A DNA stretch of 64,000 nt from NCBI GenBank assembly GCA_963833605.1, contig CAWHYZ010000005.1, positions 1-64,000 of the forward strand, read 5' to 3'. The first letter of the stretch is position 1. Each line of letters opens with the position of its first letter. A program made the translations under genes and the position numbers. The notes under the pieces are model-generated. The model was not told the origin of the DNA, did no database searches, and was given only the letters and a program-made list of their open reading frames with translations. This document shows positions 6,882 through 15,903 of this stretch, in pieces. This stretch comes from JAFAXD01 sp963833605 (lineage in GTDB: Bacteria > Pseudomonadota > Alphaproteobacteria > Rhizobiales > Xanthobacteraceae).

Positions 6882-8147
6882 ATGCTGCATGCGCTCGACC
6901 TCGCCGAGGCGATAGCAGCCGGAACGCTGACGCCGACGGCCGTGATGGCCACGTGCGCAGACGCAATTGCAGCGCGCGAGCCCGAGATCGGCGCATTTGC
7001 GGCCCTCGACCTCGAGGCCGCGGAACGACAGGCGAAAATGGCCGGCGCCACGTTGAAGGACCTGCCCTTGCGCGGGTTGCCGGTTGGCATCAAGGACATC
7101 ATCGACACGGTCGATTTTGCGACCGCCTATGGGTCGCCGATCTATGCGGGCCATCGGCCGGCAAGCGACGCCGCCATCGTCGCGATGGTACGGCGCGCCG
7201 GCGGCATTCTGATCGGCAAAACCGTCACCACGCCGTTCGCGTTTTTGGATCCGGCCAGGACCCGCAATCCACGTAACCCGGCGCACACGCCGGGCGGCTC
7301 GTCATCCGGCTCGGCGGCGGCGGTCGCCGCCGGCATGGTCCCGATCGCGCTCGGCACCCAGACCGGCGGCTCGATCATCCGGCGGGCATCGTTCTGCGGC
7401 GTCGCCGGATACAAGCCCTCGTTCCGTTTGCTGCCGACGACAGGCATCAAGTGCTTCTCCTGGTCGCTCGACACCGCCGGCCTGTTCGCGGCCTCGGTCG
7501 CGGATGCGGCGTTCGCCGCCGCGGCGATCTCGGGCCGCGACCTGCGGGTCGACCGCGACGCGCTCGCGCCGCCACGCATTGCGCTCGCGCGCACCCACGC
7601 GTGGGACGATGCCAGCGAGGCGATGCGCGGCGCGGTCGAAGGCGCCGCGCGCGCCGCGGAGACGAAGGGCGCGCGCCTGAGCGAACTCGCCTTGCCGACG
7701 ATCTTCGAAGATGCATCGCATGCGTTCGCCACCATTCAGGGTTACGAAGCGTGGCGCGCTTATGCGTTCGACTACGATCGCCATCGCGACCGGCTGCCGG
7801 CGCGGCTCACCGAATTGCTCGATAAGGCCGCGGCGATCACGCCCGACGCCTATGATGATGCCCGTCGCATCGCCAAGCGCGCGCGCCAGACGTTGACCCA
7901 GATCACCGCCGAGATCGACGTCCTGCTCACGCCGTCCGCCGCGACCGCCGCGCCCAAGGGCCTCGATTTCCTCGGCGCACCGACCTTCAATCGGCTGTGG
8001 ACCCTGATGGGCACACCCTGCATCAACGTACCGGGCCTCACCGATGCCGACGGCATGCCGCTCGGTGTGCAGATCGTCGGCCGCTTCGCGCGCGACCGCA
8101 CGGCGCTGGCGGCCGCGCGGTTCGTCGAACGGGCGATTGCGCCGTAG
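6882..8147 (+). CDS. amidase signature family hydrolase
   Basis: The amidase signature enzymes hydrolyse carboxylic amides with a Ser-cisSer-Lys triad. Here K71 (LPVGIKDIID), S140 (GGSSSGS) and S164 (GTQTGGSII) are all present. I chose ATG 6882 (MLHALDLAEA), preceded by GGAG, giving 421 residues; an in-frame GTG at 6825 would add 19. The text IIRRAS has Arg where most relatives have Pro. The substrate cannot be read from the sequence; members nearby in sequence act on small aryl or alkyl amides or are GatA-like without the partner genes. It converges on the HpaB-type gene, and its stop codon lies within a palindromic repeat. Confidence 0.85.
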   Translation: MLHALDLAEAIAAGTLTPTAVMATCADAIAAREPEIGAFAALDLEAAERQAKMAGATLKDLPLRGLPVGIKDIIDTVDFATAYGSPIYAGHRPASDAAIVAMVRRAGGILIGKTVTTPFAFLDPARTRNPRNPAHTPGGSSSGSAAAVAAGMVPIALGTQTGGSIIRRASFCGVAGYKPSFRLLPTTGIKCFSWSLDTAGLFAASVADAAFAAAAISGRDLRVDRDALAPPRIALARTHAWDDASEAMRGAVEGAARAAETKGARLSELALPTIFEDASHAFATIQGYEAWRAYAFDYDRHRDRLPARLTELLDKAAAITPDAYDDARRIAKRARQTLTQITAEIDVLLTPSAATAAPKGLDFLGAPTFNRLWTLMGTPCINVPGLTDADGMPLGVQIVGRFARDRTALAAARFVERAIAP

Positions 8148-8230
8148 GATGGGTTGAGCGGAGCGAAACCCATCACGACGTGGAATGCGCGATGGGTTTC
8201 GCCGGCCAAGGCCGGCTCAACCCATCCTAC
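8144..8230. repeat. nested palindromic intergenic repeat
   Basis: Outer arms GTAGGATGGGTTGAGC (8144-8159) and GCTCAACCCATCCTAC (8215-8230) are perfect inverted copies; inner arms GCGAAACCCATC (8163-8174) and GATGGGTTTCGC (8191-8202) are also perfect. The repeat contains the stop codons of both convergent genes and can serve as a two-way terminator. Its style matches the mobile palindromic repeats dispersed in rhizobial genomes. Confidence 0.8.
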
Positions 8231-9848
8231 CCCGCAGCACGTGATAGCTGAGTTCGCCCGGGTCGCGCAGGTCGGGCACCTTCCAGCCTTCGAGGTCGTA
8301 CTCGGCCATGCATTCCTCGGCAAAGCCCTTGAATTTTTCCGCATTGCCGGAGGCCTGCGCGCCAAACAGGCAGTAGCGGCGGATCTCCTCGGTCGAGCCG
8401 CCGTAGTTGATCTCGTAGAGCTCGTGCCGGCCGCCGAACTCGCTCGCCAGACAATCCCACAGAAGCTTCAGGAGCTTCACCCGCTCCTCCGCCTTGTAGC
8501 CGTTGGAGCCGCGCAGGTATTGATCGAGATAAGGCCTGATCTCCGGGTTCTTGAAATCGCGCGCGTGACTGTTGAGATAGATCAGCCCCGAGGCGACCGT
8601 CTGCTCGATCAGATACTTCACGCGCGTATAGGCCATGGTGGCGATGATCTGGTAGGCGTTGCCCGGATCCATGTTGGGCAGCACGTAGTCGCCGATCCAC
8701 GGTTTGGGATCGCGCACCATCGCGTCCGACAGGCCCCAGAACAGGTTGCGCCAGGCGATCACCTCGCCGACGTTGGCCTGCACGCCGCGATAGTCCTTGG
8801 TGCCGGCCGCCTCCGTCGCCTTGAGCAGCAGGCCGGAAATGAAATCGAGCTTGACCGCGAGCCGCGTACAGCCGTGCACCACGAAGCGCGGCAGGAAGCC
8901 GGTGCGCGGAAAGAAATTGTTGGCCTTGTCGATGTCGCCGTAGACGAACACGTTCTCCCAGGGCACCAGCACCTTGTCCAGAATGAACACCGCGTCGTTC
9001 TCGTCGAGCCGGCTCGACAGCGGGTAGTCGAACGGGCTGCCCATGGCGGTCGAGGTCATCTCATAGGATGTGCGGCAGATGAACTTCACGCCCGGCGCAT
9101 TGGTGGGCAGCATGAACACGACCGCGAATTTCTTGTCCTGCACCGGGATCAGCCCGTGATGGGCAACGAAGGTGTAATTGGTGAGCACTGAGCCGGTCGC
9201 CACCACCTTGGCGCCGGACACGATGATGCCGGCGTCGGTCTCCTTCTCGACGTGACAACACACGTCGCTCACTTCGTTGGGGGGGCGGTCGCGATCGATC
9301 GGCGGATGGATGATGGCGTGGTTAATGAACGGCACGCGCTCCTGGCTGAACTTGTACCAGCGTCGCGCGTTGTCCTGGTAGGGATCGTAGAAATCGGCGT
9401 TGGCGCCCAGCGTTGCCAGAAACGCCGCCTTGTAATCGGGCGCGCGTCCCATCCAGCCGTAGGTGAGCTTCGCCCATTCGGCGATGGCATCGCGCCCGGC
9501 GATCAGTTCCTTGAGATTCTTCGGCGCCTTGAAGAACGCGTGGGTCACGCCGCCGTTGCCGGTGTCGGTCGGCAGCAACAATTTCGCCTTGCGCTTGTCG
9601 TCGTGCAGTGCGTCGTAGAGCCGCGCCACCATGCGGGCCGTGTTGCGAAATGCCGGGTGCGTGGTGACGTCCTTGACGCGTTCGCCGTAGATGAAGACCT
9701 CACGGCCGTCGCGCAGCGACTCGATATATTCCTTGCCGGTTTGCGGCCTGCTGACCTTCACGCGCCCGACGGTCTCGGGCTTCTTGGCGAATGCCGCCTG
9801 CACGTCGACACGCGCCGTCTTCGCGGCTTTTGCTGCTGCTTTCGCCAT
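8217..9848 (-). CDS. HpaB-family flavin-dependent monooxygenase (4-hydroxyphenylacetate 3-hydroxylase type)
   Basis: This 543-residue protein matches the oxygenase component of two-component phenol hydroxylases (HpaB/PvcC family), which use reduced FAD delivered by a separate reductase. Family texts include TGKEYIESLRDGREVFIYGE near residue 38, HPAFRNTARMVARLYD, and NHAIIHPPIDRDRP, where family members have an NHxxxxPxxDR motif. The N-terminus is extended by an Ala/Lys-rich segment. No reductase (HpaC) gene is present in the window. The last residues (RGRMG) are encoded by the palindromic repeat. ATG 9848 follows GGGAGGACC. An IclR-type operator lies 30-60 bases upstream, shared with the ABC transporter at 22.5 kb, so the substrate is probably what that transporter imports. 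Confidence 0.85.
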   Translation of the reverse strand: MAKAAAKAAKTARVDVQAAFAKKPETVGRVKVSRPQTGKEYIESLRDGREVFIYGERVKDVTTHPAFRNTARMVARLYDALHDDKRKAKLLLPTDTGNGGVTHAFFKAPKNLKELIAGRDAIAEWAKLTYGWMGRAPDYKAAFLATLGANADFYDPYQDNARRWYKFSQERVPFINHAIIHPPIDRDRPPNEVSDVCCHVEKETDAGIIVSGAKVVATGSVLTNYTFVAHHGLIPVQDKKFAVVFMLPTNAPGVKFICRTSYEMTSTAMGSPFDYPLSSRLDENDAVFILDKVLVPWENVFVYGDIDKANNFFPRTGFLPRFVVHGCTRLAVKLDFISGLLLKATEAAGTKDYRGVQANVGEVIAWRNLFWGLSDAMVRDPKPWIGDYVLPNMDPGNAYQIIATMAYTRVKYLIEQTVASGLIYLNSHARDFKNPEIRPYLDQYLRGSNGYKAEERVKLLKLLWDCLASEFGGRHELYEINYGGSTEEIRRYCLFGAQASGNAEKFKGFAEECMAEYDLEGWKVPDLRDPGELSYHVLRGRMG

Positions 9849-9875
9849 GGTGGTCCTCCCGTGATTCGCGCGGAT

Positions 9876-9909
9876 GTTCGAAATGCGAACGCTCGTGCGT
9901 AATTCGAAC
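9876..9909. promoter_or_regulatory. predicted IclR operator in front of the HpaB-type gene
   Basis: GCGAACGCTCGT (9885-9896), seven bases, then TCGAAC (9904-9909) repeat exactly, with the same spacing, at 22409-22433 in front of the divergent IclR gene and ABC transporter. GTTCG/CGAAC half-sites occur three times (GTTCGAAATGCGAAC at 9876-9890). IclR-family proteins bind such CGAAC-type palindromes. Confidence 0.65.
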
Positions 9910-9952
9910 GAAACGATACTGGACTCGCTACCGCGATGACAAGTCAGGTTGC

Positions 9953-11155
9953 TCAGCCGAGCTCGGCCGCGCGCTTGAGGCTCGCAATCATGGACAGGCG
10001 CAGCAGGTAGTCGTGGGTGCGCGCGCGGTCGACCGCGATGGCGCGCATTTGATCGCGAAAGGCGTCACGCTCTGCCGGATCGCTCGCTTCGAGATTGCGC
10101 TTGTTCGCGATCGAATGCGTTTGCACATATTCGAGCGTGATCCCGCGGCGCTGCCGGTCGTAGCGATCAAGTTCATCCACAGGGCTCTCCCCGCACCAGA
10201 CGCGCGCCAGGCGTTGCGTCAGGTTGAGGGCGTCGTGAATGCCGCCGTTCATCCCCATGCCGCCCAACGGATTGTTGATGTGGGCGGCGTCGCCGGCGAG
10301 AAACACGCGCCCCACGCGGAATGATTTTGCGACGCGCTGATGAACCCGGTAGAGCGTCGTGTGGATGATGTCGTAATTGCTGATCCCCGGGATGACGCGC
10401 GCCAGCTGCGTCTGGGCGAAGTCACGGCTGGACGCGACCTCATCCGGCACGCCGGGGGGAACCGGAAACATCAGCCGCCAGGCATCGGGAATTTGCAGCA
10501 GGAAATGCCATTGCGCCGGGTCCGCCACGTAACTCACGGCGTCGAGCTGGGGAATGGCCGTGTAGAAATCGAACGGCGTGCTGACGACCAGGAAACGCTC
10601 GGGCCAGGTGAAGCCTTCGAACTCCATGGCGAGCGCGTCGCGTACGTCGCTGCGCGCGCCGTCGGCGCCGATCAGCCATTGGGCGCGGCGCTCCTCGGAC
10701 ACGCCGTCGGCGGACTGAACCCGGACCGTGACCCCCGCATCGTCCTGCGTGACGCCGCAGACACGGCGGTCGAACTCGATGCGGTAGTTGGGGTCGCCTG
10801 CGAGTTTTGCATGAATGATGCGCGTGAGCTTGAACTGCTCGGCCTGCAGCCGGTACGGATGGCGGGTCGCGTCGGCGATTGCCGAGAAATCGAACCGCGC
10901 GATGACGCCGTCGCGCCGGGAGCGATACTGCAGCCGGGGCGCCTTCAATCCTTGCGCGATCAGATCGGCCGCAAAGCCAAGCTCGGCCAGAAAGTCGAGG
11001 GTCGACGGGTGAAACGTCGAGGCTCGCGATTCGTCGTTCAACGTCGCCGAAGCCTCGAACACCGTCACCGGCACCCCGCGCCGCACTAGCGCCGCGGCGG
11101 CCACAAGGCCGACCGGGCCGGCCCCGGCGATGAGGACGCGATCATTGGAATTCAT
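9953..11155 (-). CDS. FAD-dependent aromatic-type monooxygenase (group A)
   Basis: The 400-residue protein has the three FAD and NADPH fingerprints of single-component flavoprotein hydroxylases: GAGPVGLVAA near the N-terminus, GADGARS in the middle, and GRVFLAGDAAHINNPLGG near residue 285. The family hydroxylates aromatic acids or phenols (PobA, MhpA, TfdB relatives). It is the last gene of the minus-strand hmf operon, 13 bases after the TctC gene. It is not part of the known furoate pathway, so it may open a related aromatic substrate or be a passenger. The C-terminal thioredoxin-like domain of the PheA/TfdB branch is absent. Confidence 0.85.
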   Translation of the reverse strand: MNSNDRVLIAGAGPVGLVAAAALVRRGVPVTVFEASATLNDESRASTFHPSTLDFLAELGFAADLIAQGLKAPRLQYRSRRDGVIARFDFSAIADATRHPYRLQAEQFKLTRIIHAKLAGDPNYRIEFDRRVCGVTQDDAGVTVRVQSADGVSEERRAQWLIGADGARSDVRDALAMEFEGFTWPERFLVVSTPFDFYTAIPQLDAVSYVADPAQWHFLLQIPDAWRLMFPVPPGVPDEVASSRDFAQTQLARVIPGISNYDIIHTTLYRVHQRVAKSFRVGRVFLAGDAAHINNPLGGMGMNGGIHDALNLTQRLARVWCGESPVDELDRYDRQRRGITLEYVQTHSIANKRNLEASDPAERDAFRDQMRAIAVDRARTHDYLLRLSMIASLKRAAELG

Positions 11156-11168
11156 CGATGACGGCGAC

Positions 11169-12194
11169 CTACAACTGCCCCACCGGGACGCCAGCCTTCA
11201 CGATGATGTCGTGCCATTTGGCGGTTTCGGACGCGATGAACTTCGCCAGTTCCTCCGGCGTGCTCGTCACCGGCTCGGCGCCGAGTTCAATCAGGCGCGC
11301 GCGCACTGTGGGATTGGCCATGGCGGCGGCGAGTTCCTGATGCAGCTTGTCGATGATCGGCGCCGGCGTCCCGCGCGGGGCGAGCAAAGCGAGCCACCCG
11401 GAGGACTCGTAACCGGTCACGCCGGCTTCGAGGATCGTCGGTACGTCCGGCAGCGCCTGCATGCGTTTGGCGCTGGTGACCGCGAGCGCGCGCGCATCGT
11501 GCGACGCCAGCGGACCGCTGACATTGGGAAGAAACTGGAAGCCGGCCGGCACCGTGCCGGCAATCAGGTCGGTGACATATTGCGCGATGTTGCGATAGGG
11601 CACGTGCGTCATCTGGGTGCCGGTGACCTGCTCGAAATAGGCGCCGGCCAGGTGCTGCGAGCTGCCGATCCCGACCGAGCCGTAGCGCAAGTCGCCAGGA
11701 TGCGCCTTGGCGTAGGCGATGAACTCGCTGACCGATTTGATCGGCAGCTTGCTGCTGACCACGATGATGTTCGGGATCATCGCGAACAGCCCGATCGGGG
11801 CAAAATCCTTTTCCGGGTCGTAGCCGAGATCGCGATAGAGGGTCTTGTTCGCTGCCAGCGGCCCGCTCGTGCTCATCACCAGGGTATAGCCGTCCGGTTC
11901 CGCCCGCGCCGCGGCGGCAGTGCCGGTATTGCCGCCCGCACCCGGCCGATTATCGATGATGAAGCGCCGGCCCAGCGTTTCACCCATGCGTTCGAGTACG
12001 ACGCGGGTGATGACGTCGCTCGCGCTGCCGCCGGCGAACGGCACGATCACCTGGATCGGGTGGGCGGGATAGGGTTGGCCGAAGCAGACGACGGAGGACA
12101 GACAGAAGCAGACGACGGACGACAGCCGACCGAGAGCGAGAAAGACCGATGTCGCCTTGGCTTTTCGTTGCATGATCCTTGTGTCGTACAGCAT
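11169..12194 (-). CDS. TctC/Bug-family periplasmic binding protein
   Basis: This is a solute receptor of the tripartite tricarboxylate transporter type: YPAHPIQVIVPFAGGSASD after the signal, RPGAGGNTGTAAAARAEPDGYT, and HVPYRNIAQYVTDLIAG. These proteins bind carboxylates in the periplasm. The signal region contains a duplicated text (LSSVVCFCLSSVVCF) encoded by a short tandem duplication. ATG 12194 is chosen because GGAGGAGAG lies immediately upstream. Placed between hmfE and a monooxygenase in one operon, it probably captures a furan or aromatic carboxylate. No TctA or TctB membrane gene lies nearby. Confidence 0.85.
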   Translation of the reverse strand: MLYDTRIMQRKAKATSVFLALGRLSSVVCFCLSSVVCFGQPYPAHPIQVIVPFAGGSASDVITRVVLERMGETLGRRFIIDNRPGAGGNTGTAAAARAEPDGYTLVMSTSGPLAANKTLYRDLGYDPEKDFAPIGLFAMIPNIIVVSSKLPIKSVSEFIAYAKAHPGDLRYGSVGIGSSQHLAGAYFEQVTGTQMTHVPYRNIAQYVTDLIAGTVPAGFQFLPNVSGPLASHDARALAVTSAKRMQALPDVPTILEAGVTGYESSGWLALLAPRGTPAPIIDKLHQELAAAMANPTVRARLIELGAEPVTSTPEELAKFIASETAKWHDIIVKAGVPVGQL

Positions 12195-12229
12195 CTCTCC
12201 TCCGTCGTGCGTTCGCTGTCGTGCAATCC

Positions 12230-13036
12230 TCAGGTTCCCCTGAACTTCGGCGCGCGTTTCGCATGAAACGCCTCGACTCCTTCGCGGAAATCATCGGATT
12301 GCCGCAGCCGGCTATAGCAGTGGCCCTCGAGCTCGATCGCAATCGCGAGCGTCGCGTCCTCGGTATCGTTGAGCAACTTCTTGGCGGTGCGCTGCGCGAT
12401 CGGCGAAAACGTGCGCAGCTCCTCGACCAGCGCGTCGGTGGCGGCTTCGAGCTTGCCATCGGCCACGCACTCGGTGGCGATGCCCCAGTCACAGGCCTGC
12501 TGCGCCGGAATGCGGCGCGAGCGCATGACGATGTCCTTGGTGCGGGTGATCCCCACGATCTTCTGCAGGCGCGCCGAGCCGCCCGAGCCGGGAATCTGGC
12601 CGAGTTTCTGCTCCGGCAACGCATACTGGCAGGTCTCCGAGACGATCCGGAAGTCGCAGGCGAGCGAAAGCTCGAACCCGACCCCGAAGCAGTAGCCGCG
12701 ATTGGCCGCGATCACCGGCTTGCTGCAGCGCGCGGGCGCCGCGACGTTCCAGGCGAGCTTCGATACCTGTTCCGGGCTCGCTTCCAGGAAGCCCTTGATG
12801 TTGCCGCCGGAAGAAAAATGCTCGCCGACGGCGCGCAGCACGATCACGCGCACCGACGCCTCTTCGTCGAGCGCCTCGAAGGTGAGCCGAAGCTGATCGC
12901 GCTGCGGCATCGAAATGACGTTGAATGGCGGCCGGTCGAGGATCAGGTCGGCGCGTTCGCGCGCCGCATCGATCTCGACGCGAAAGCCGTCGAACGTCGT
13001 AAGCCGCGGATCGGAGAACCGCGCGGGTGCGCTCAT
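12230..13036 (-). CDS. hmfE: 2-oxoglutaroyl-CoA hydrolase-like enoyl-CoA hydratase family protein
   Basis: The 268-residue protein has the crotonase fold: oxyanion-hole text HFSSGGNIKGF, GYCFGVGFELSLACDFRI and YALPEQKLGQIPGSGGSARL, with acidic residues at the two usual catalytic places. The N-terminal phrase FNVISMPQRDQLR is what I associate with HmfE. In the furoate pathway HmfE releases 2-oxoglutarate from its CoA ester. The gene overlaps hmfD by four bases (ATGA) and is the fifth gene of the hmfABCDE order, which supports the name more than the sequence alone does. Confidence 0.75.
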   Translation of the reverse strand: MSAPARFSDPRLTTFDGFRVEIDAARERADLILDRPPFNVISMPQRDQLRLTFEALDEEASVRVIVLRAVGEHFSSGGNIKGFLEASPEQVSKLAWNVAAPARCSKPVIAANRGYCFGVGFELSLACDFRIVSETCQYALPEQKLGQIPGSGGSARLQKIVGITRTKDIVMRSRRIPAQQACDWGIATECVADGKLEAATDALVEELRTFSPIAQRTAKKLLNDTEDATLAIAIELEGHCYSRLRQSDDFREGVEAFHAKRAPKFRGT

Positions 13037-14586
13037 GCGGCAGTTCCTTTGCGCTGTGAGGAGACTTGTTCCAGATCGTATTCGCCGGCGACGAGTTTAC
13101 GTCGCAGCAACTTGCCGACCGGCGACTTGGGAATCGCATCCACGAACACGTAGCGGCGCGGACGTTTGAAGCTCGCAAGCCCCGAGCTGCGGCAGAACGC
13201 ATCGAGCGCTTCCGGCTCGATCGGCGCGCAGCGCTTGACGAACGCGGCGACGACCTTGCCCCAGCGCGCATCGGGCAGGCCGACCACCGCGACCTCCGAC
13301 ACGGCGGCATGCAGCGACAGGCAGCTCTCGATCTCGACCGGGGAGACGTTTTCGCCGCCGGTGATGATCATGTCGTCGACCCGGCCGGTGACGAAAAGAT
13401 CGCCGTCGGCGTCGAAATAGCCGGTGTCGCCGGTGAAGTACCAGCCGCCGCGCAGCGCCTTTGCATCCGCATCGGGGCGCTGCCAATAGCCCTCGAACGA
13501 TTCATCGCCGGCGAGCAGCGCGACGATCTCGCCCTCTTCGCCCGAGCTGACCCTCGCGTCGGGCGAAGCGGCACCGAGCTTTACCACCCGGATCATTTGG
13601 TTGAGCCCGGCACGCCCAGCCGACCCCGGCTTGGCCGGCGCATTCTGATCGATGGTGAAGGTGTAGATTTCCGACGAACCGTAATGGTTGACGAACAGTT
13701 CCGGTCGAAATGCCGCCTGCAGCTCCTTGAGCAAGCCGTCGGTCATGGAGGCGCCCGCAAAGCCGAGCTTGCGCACCGAGCTCACGTCGGCCGCGGCGAA
13801 GTGCTCGTGATGCACGAGGTCATGGTAGAGCGTGGGGACAAGATAGAGATTGCTGATCCGCTCGGCCGCGATCAGCTCGAGGGCACGCGCCACGTCGAAA
13901 CGGCGCAGGCAGACGAAAGCGCCGCCGATCAACGCCATGGCCAGCAGCGAGCGCACTCCCATCGTATGATAGAGCGGCATCACCCCCAGCGTGCGCTCGT
14001 GCTGGCGGTAGAGGTTCTGTGCCACGTGCGCGAGCGCGGCGGCGCGCTCGGCGCGCTGGCGCCGGGGCACGCCCTTTGGCCGCGCGGTCGTGCCGGAAGT
14101 GTAGAGCATCACCGACCAGCTAGCGTCGTCTGCGCGCGGCAACGCGTCCGCGACTTGCTGTTCGATCAATTGTTCGAACGCAACGTCACCTCGCCCCGCG
14201 CATTCAACCGCAATCCGCAGGCGCGTCTGCGCCTCCTTGCAGGCGCGCACCGCCGGCGCCGACACATCCTCGTACACCACCGCCTTGGCGCCCGCGTCGG
14301 CGACGCAGAAATCGAGATCGTCGGCGGTCGCGCGCCAGTTGAGCGGCGTGATGATGAGGCCAGCGAACTGGCAGGCCCAATGCAGGGTGGCAGCTTCCCA
14401 GCGATTGGTCAGCGCGCTGACGAGGTGGTCACCGGGAATAAGCCCGAGCTGGTCGAAGCCGGCGACGAGTGCGGAAATGCGCTGGTACCATTGCGCGTAG
14501 GTCAGCCGGAGCGGACCATCGACCATCGCGTCCGCATTAGGGTCGCGCGCGACGCTCGCCAGGAATGTCGTCCCGAGATCAAGCAT
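13033..14586 (-). CDS. hmfD: acyl-CoA synthetase, probable 2-furoyl-CoA synthetase
   Basis: This is an AMP-forming ligase of the ANL superfamily, 517 residues from ATG 14586. The P-loop YTSGTTARPKGVPRR, the motif NHYGSSEIYTF, YFTGDTGYFDADGDLFVTGRVDDMIITGGENVSP and the C-terminal lysine region PKSPVGKLLRRKL are all present. The enzyme activates a carboxylic acid with ATP and CoA. The context of an XDH-type dehydrogenase, a crotonase and a UbiD decarboxylase points to 2-furoate as substrate. The start overlaps the end of hmfC by eight bases; upstream in-frame codons would reach deep into hmfC. Confidence 0.78.
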   Translation of the reverse strand: MLDLGTTFLASVARDPNADAMVDGPLRLTYAQWYQRISALVAGFDQLGLIPGDHLVSALTNRWEAATLHWACQFAGLIITPLNWRATADDLDFCVADAGAKAVVYEDVSAPAVRACKEAQTRLRIAVECAGRGDVAFEQLIEQQVADALPRADDASWSVMLYTSGTTARPKGVPRRQRAERAAALAHVAQNLYRQHERTLGVMPLYHTMGVRSLLAMALIGGAFVCLRRFDVARALELIAAERISNLYLVPTLYHDLVHHEHFAAADVSSVRKLGFAGASMTDGLLKELQAAFRPELFVNHYGSSEIYTFTIDQNAPAKPGSAGRAGLNQMIRVVKLGAASPDARVSSGEEGEIVALLAGDESFEGYWQRPDADAKALRGGWYFTGDTGYFDADGDLFVTGRVDDMIITGGENVSPVEIESCLSLHAAVSEVAVVGLPDARWGKVVAAFVKRCAPIEPEALDAFCRSSGLASFKRPRRYVFVDAIPKSPVGKLLRRKLVAGEYDLEQVSSQRKGTAA

Positions 14587-15088
14587 GGCTCGCAGATTTC
14601 CGCAGTTCCTCGGCGGCGGCAAGGGCTGCCGCGATGATCGGCACATAACCCGTGCAGCGACAGAGATGCCCGCTCAGGAACTCGCGCAGGCCCGCCTCGT
14701 CGGGCGCCGGATGCCTGCGCAGGTACCAGTCAAGCGACATCAGGATGCCGGCGGTGCAGAACCCGCATTGCAATGCATGGTGCCGACGAAATGCCGCTTG
14801 CAGTACCGACAGCCGCCCGGGCGCGGGCGCAAGACCCTCGATCGTACGCAGTCGTGCGCCGTCGGCCTGGACGGCGAGCGTGAGACATGCGCGCGCCGGC
14901 GCATCGTTCAACAGGATCGTGCAGGCGCCGCAGACGCCGTGTTCACAGCCCACGTGGGTGCCCGTCAAGGCAAGCACGCGGCGCAGGAAATCGGTGAGCA
15001 GCATGCGCGGTTCGGCGTCGCCCTCGACCTCGTTGCCGTTCACTTCGAGCCGCACGCGATGGCGGCGCTCGGCGCTCAGGCGCGACAT
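14579..15088 (-). CDS. hmfC: 2Fe-2S subunit of a molybdenum hydroxylase, probable furoyl-CoA dehydrogenase small subunit
   Basis: The 169-residue protein binds two [2Fe-2S] clusters. The plant-ferredoxin-type set is C48, C53, C56 and C68 (GCEHGVCGACTILLND); the second set is C108, C111, C143 and C145 (QCGFCTAG and GHLCRCTGY). It passes electrons from the molybdenum site to FAD in xanthine-dehydrogenase-family enzymes. It overlaps hmfB by 13 bases and hmfD by 8, so the genes are translationally coupled. By synteny it is HmfC, which takes part in ring hydroxylation of 2-furoyl-CoA. Confidence 0.82.
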   Translation of the reverse strand: MSRLSAERRHRVRLEVNGNEVEGDAEPRMLLTDFLRRVLALTGTHVGCEHGVCGACTILLNDAPARACLTLAVQADGARLRTIEGLAPAPGRLSVLQAAFRRHHALQCGFCTAGILMSLDWYLRRHPAPDEAGLREFLSGHLCRCTGYVPIIAAALAAAEELRKSASHA

Positions 15089-15903
15089 CGGCGTGCCTCC
15101 TCGACGGTAGCGCGGCCCAGCCGGCGCACGAGCGCGCGCCGGTAGTCGGCGGTAGCATGCAGATCGCCGCGTGCATCGAGTTCACAGGCAAAGCTCGCGA
15201 GCGCATCATCGAGTGCGCCGCCGTCGAGCGAGCCGAAATCGCGCACCGTCGGGCGATCCGCAACTCCACCCACGCAAAGCCTTGTGTTGTCGCCATCGGC
15301 AACCGCCGCACAGGCCACGATCGCGAAGTCGCCATGGCGGCGCCCAAACTCGGCAAACGCGTAACCTTGGCCGGGCTGCCGGCAGGGAAAACGCACGGCC
15401 TCGATCAGCTCGTCGTCCTGACGTGCCGTCGACATCAGCCCGTCGAAAAAATCTTCCGACGCAACACGCCGTCGTCCTGCACGCGACGAGAGTTCGACCT
15501 CGCCGGCAAGCGCGATCATCACCAGCGGAAGCTCTGCGCTCGGATCCGCGAGTGCGATCGAGCCGGCGACCGTGCCGCGCGAGCGCGTTTGCGCGTGACC
15601 CACCCACGGGAGCGCGAGTGCCAGCAGCGGCTGGCGCTGCGGGAGGTCGGGCCAGTCGAAGAGCTCGGCCTGCCGAACCGCAGCTCCGACACGAATCGAT
15701 CGCTCGGTCAGCGTGATGCCGCCGAGTTCAGGAAGATGCATGATATCGACCACGACTTTCGGCCGCGCCATGCGCATCGAGAGCAGCGGGACCAGCGTCT
15801 GTCCGCCCGCCAGAACACTGGCGTCGCTGCCCTCCGCCGCCAGCAGCGCGTGAATTTCTTCCACGCTCTGCGCGCGCACGTAGTCGAAGCGGGCCGGTTT
15901 CAC
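15076..15903 (-). CDS. hmfB: FAD-binding subunit of a molybdenum hydroxylase, probable furoyl-CoA dehydrogenase medium subunit
   Basis: The start is GTG at 15903, which overlaps the hmfA stop as GTGA; a longer reading would put 35 unlikely residues in front of VKPARFDYVRA. The 275-residue product has the CoxM-type FAD motifs: VLAGGQTLVPLLSMRMARP and, later, TRSRGTVAGSIALADPSAELP. Together with the 2Fe-2S and molybdopterin subunits it forms a three-subunit cytoplasmic dehydrogenase that feeds electrons to an acceptor. Its C-terminal domain (GYAFAEFGRRHGDFAIV) is complete. Confidence 0.8.
   Translation of the reverse strand: MKPARFDYVRAQSVEEIHALLAAEGSDASVLAGGQTLVPLLSMRMARPKVVVDIMHLPELGGITLTERSIRVGAAVRQAELFDWPDLPQRQPLLALALPWVGHAQTRSRGTVAGSIALADPSAELPLVMIALAGEVELSSRAGRRRVASEDFFDGLMSTARQDDELIEAVRFPCRQPGQGYAFAEFGRRHGDFAIVACAAVADGDNTRLCVGGVADRPTVRDFGSLDGGALDDALASFACELDARGDLHATADYRRALVRRLGRATVEEARRCRA

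Noticed and set aside
6018..7286. A 422-codon open frame on the minus strand across the extensin-like and amidase genes
   Set aside because: It overlaps two genes with clear domains and contains only Arg/Pro-rich shadow sequence.
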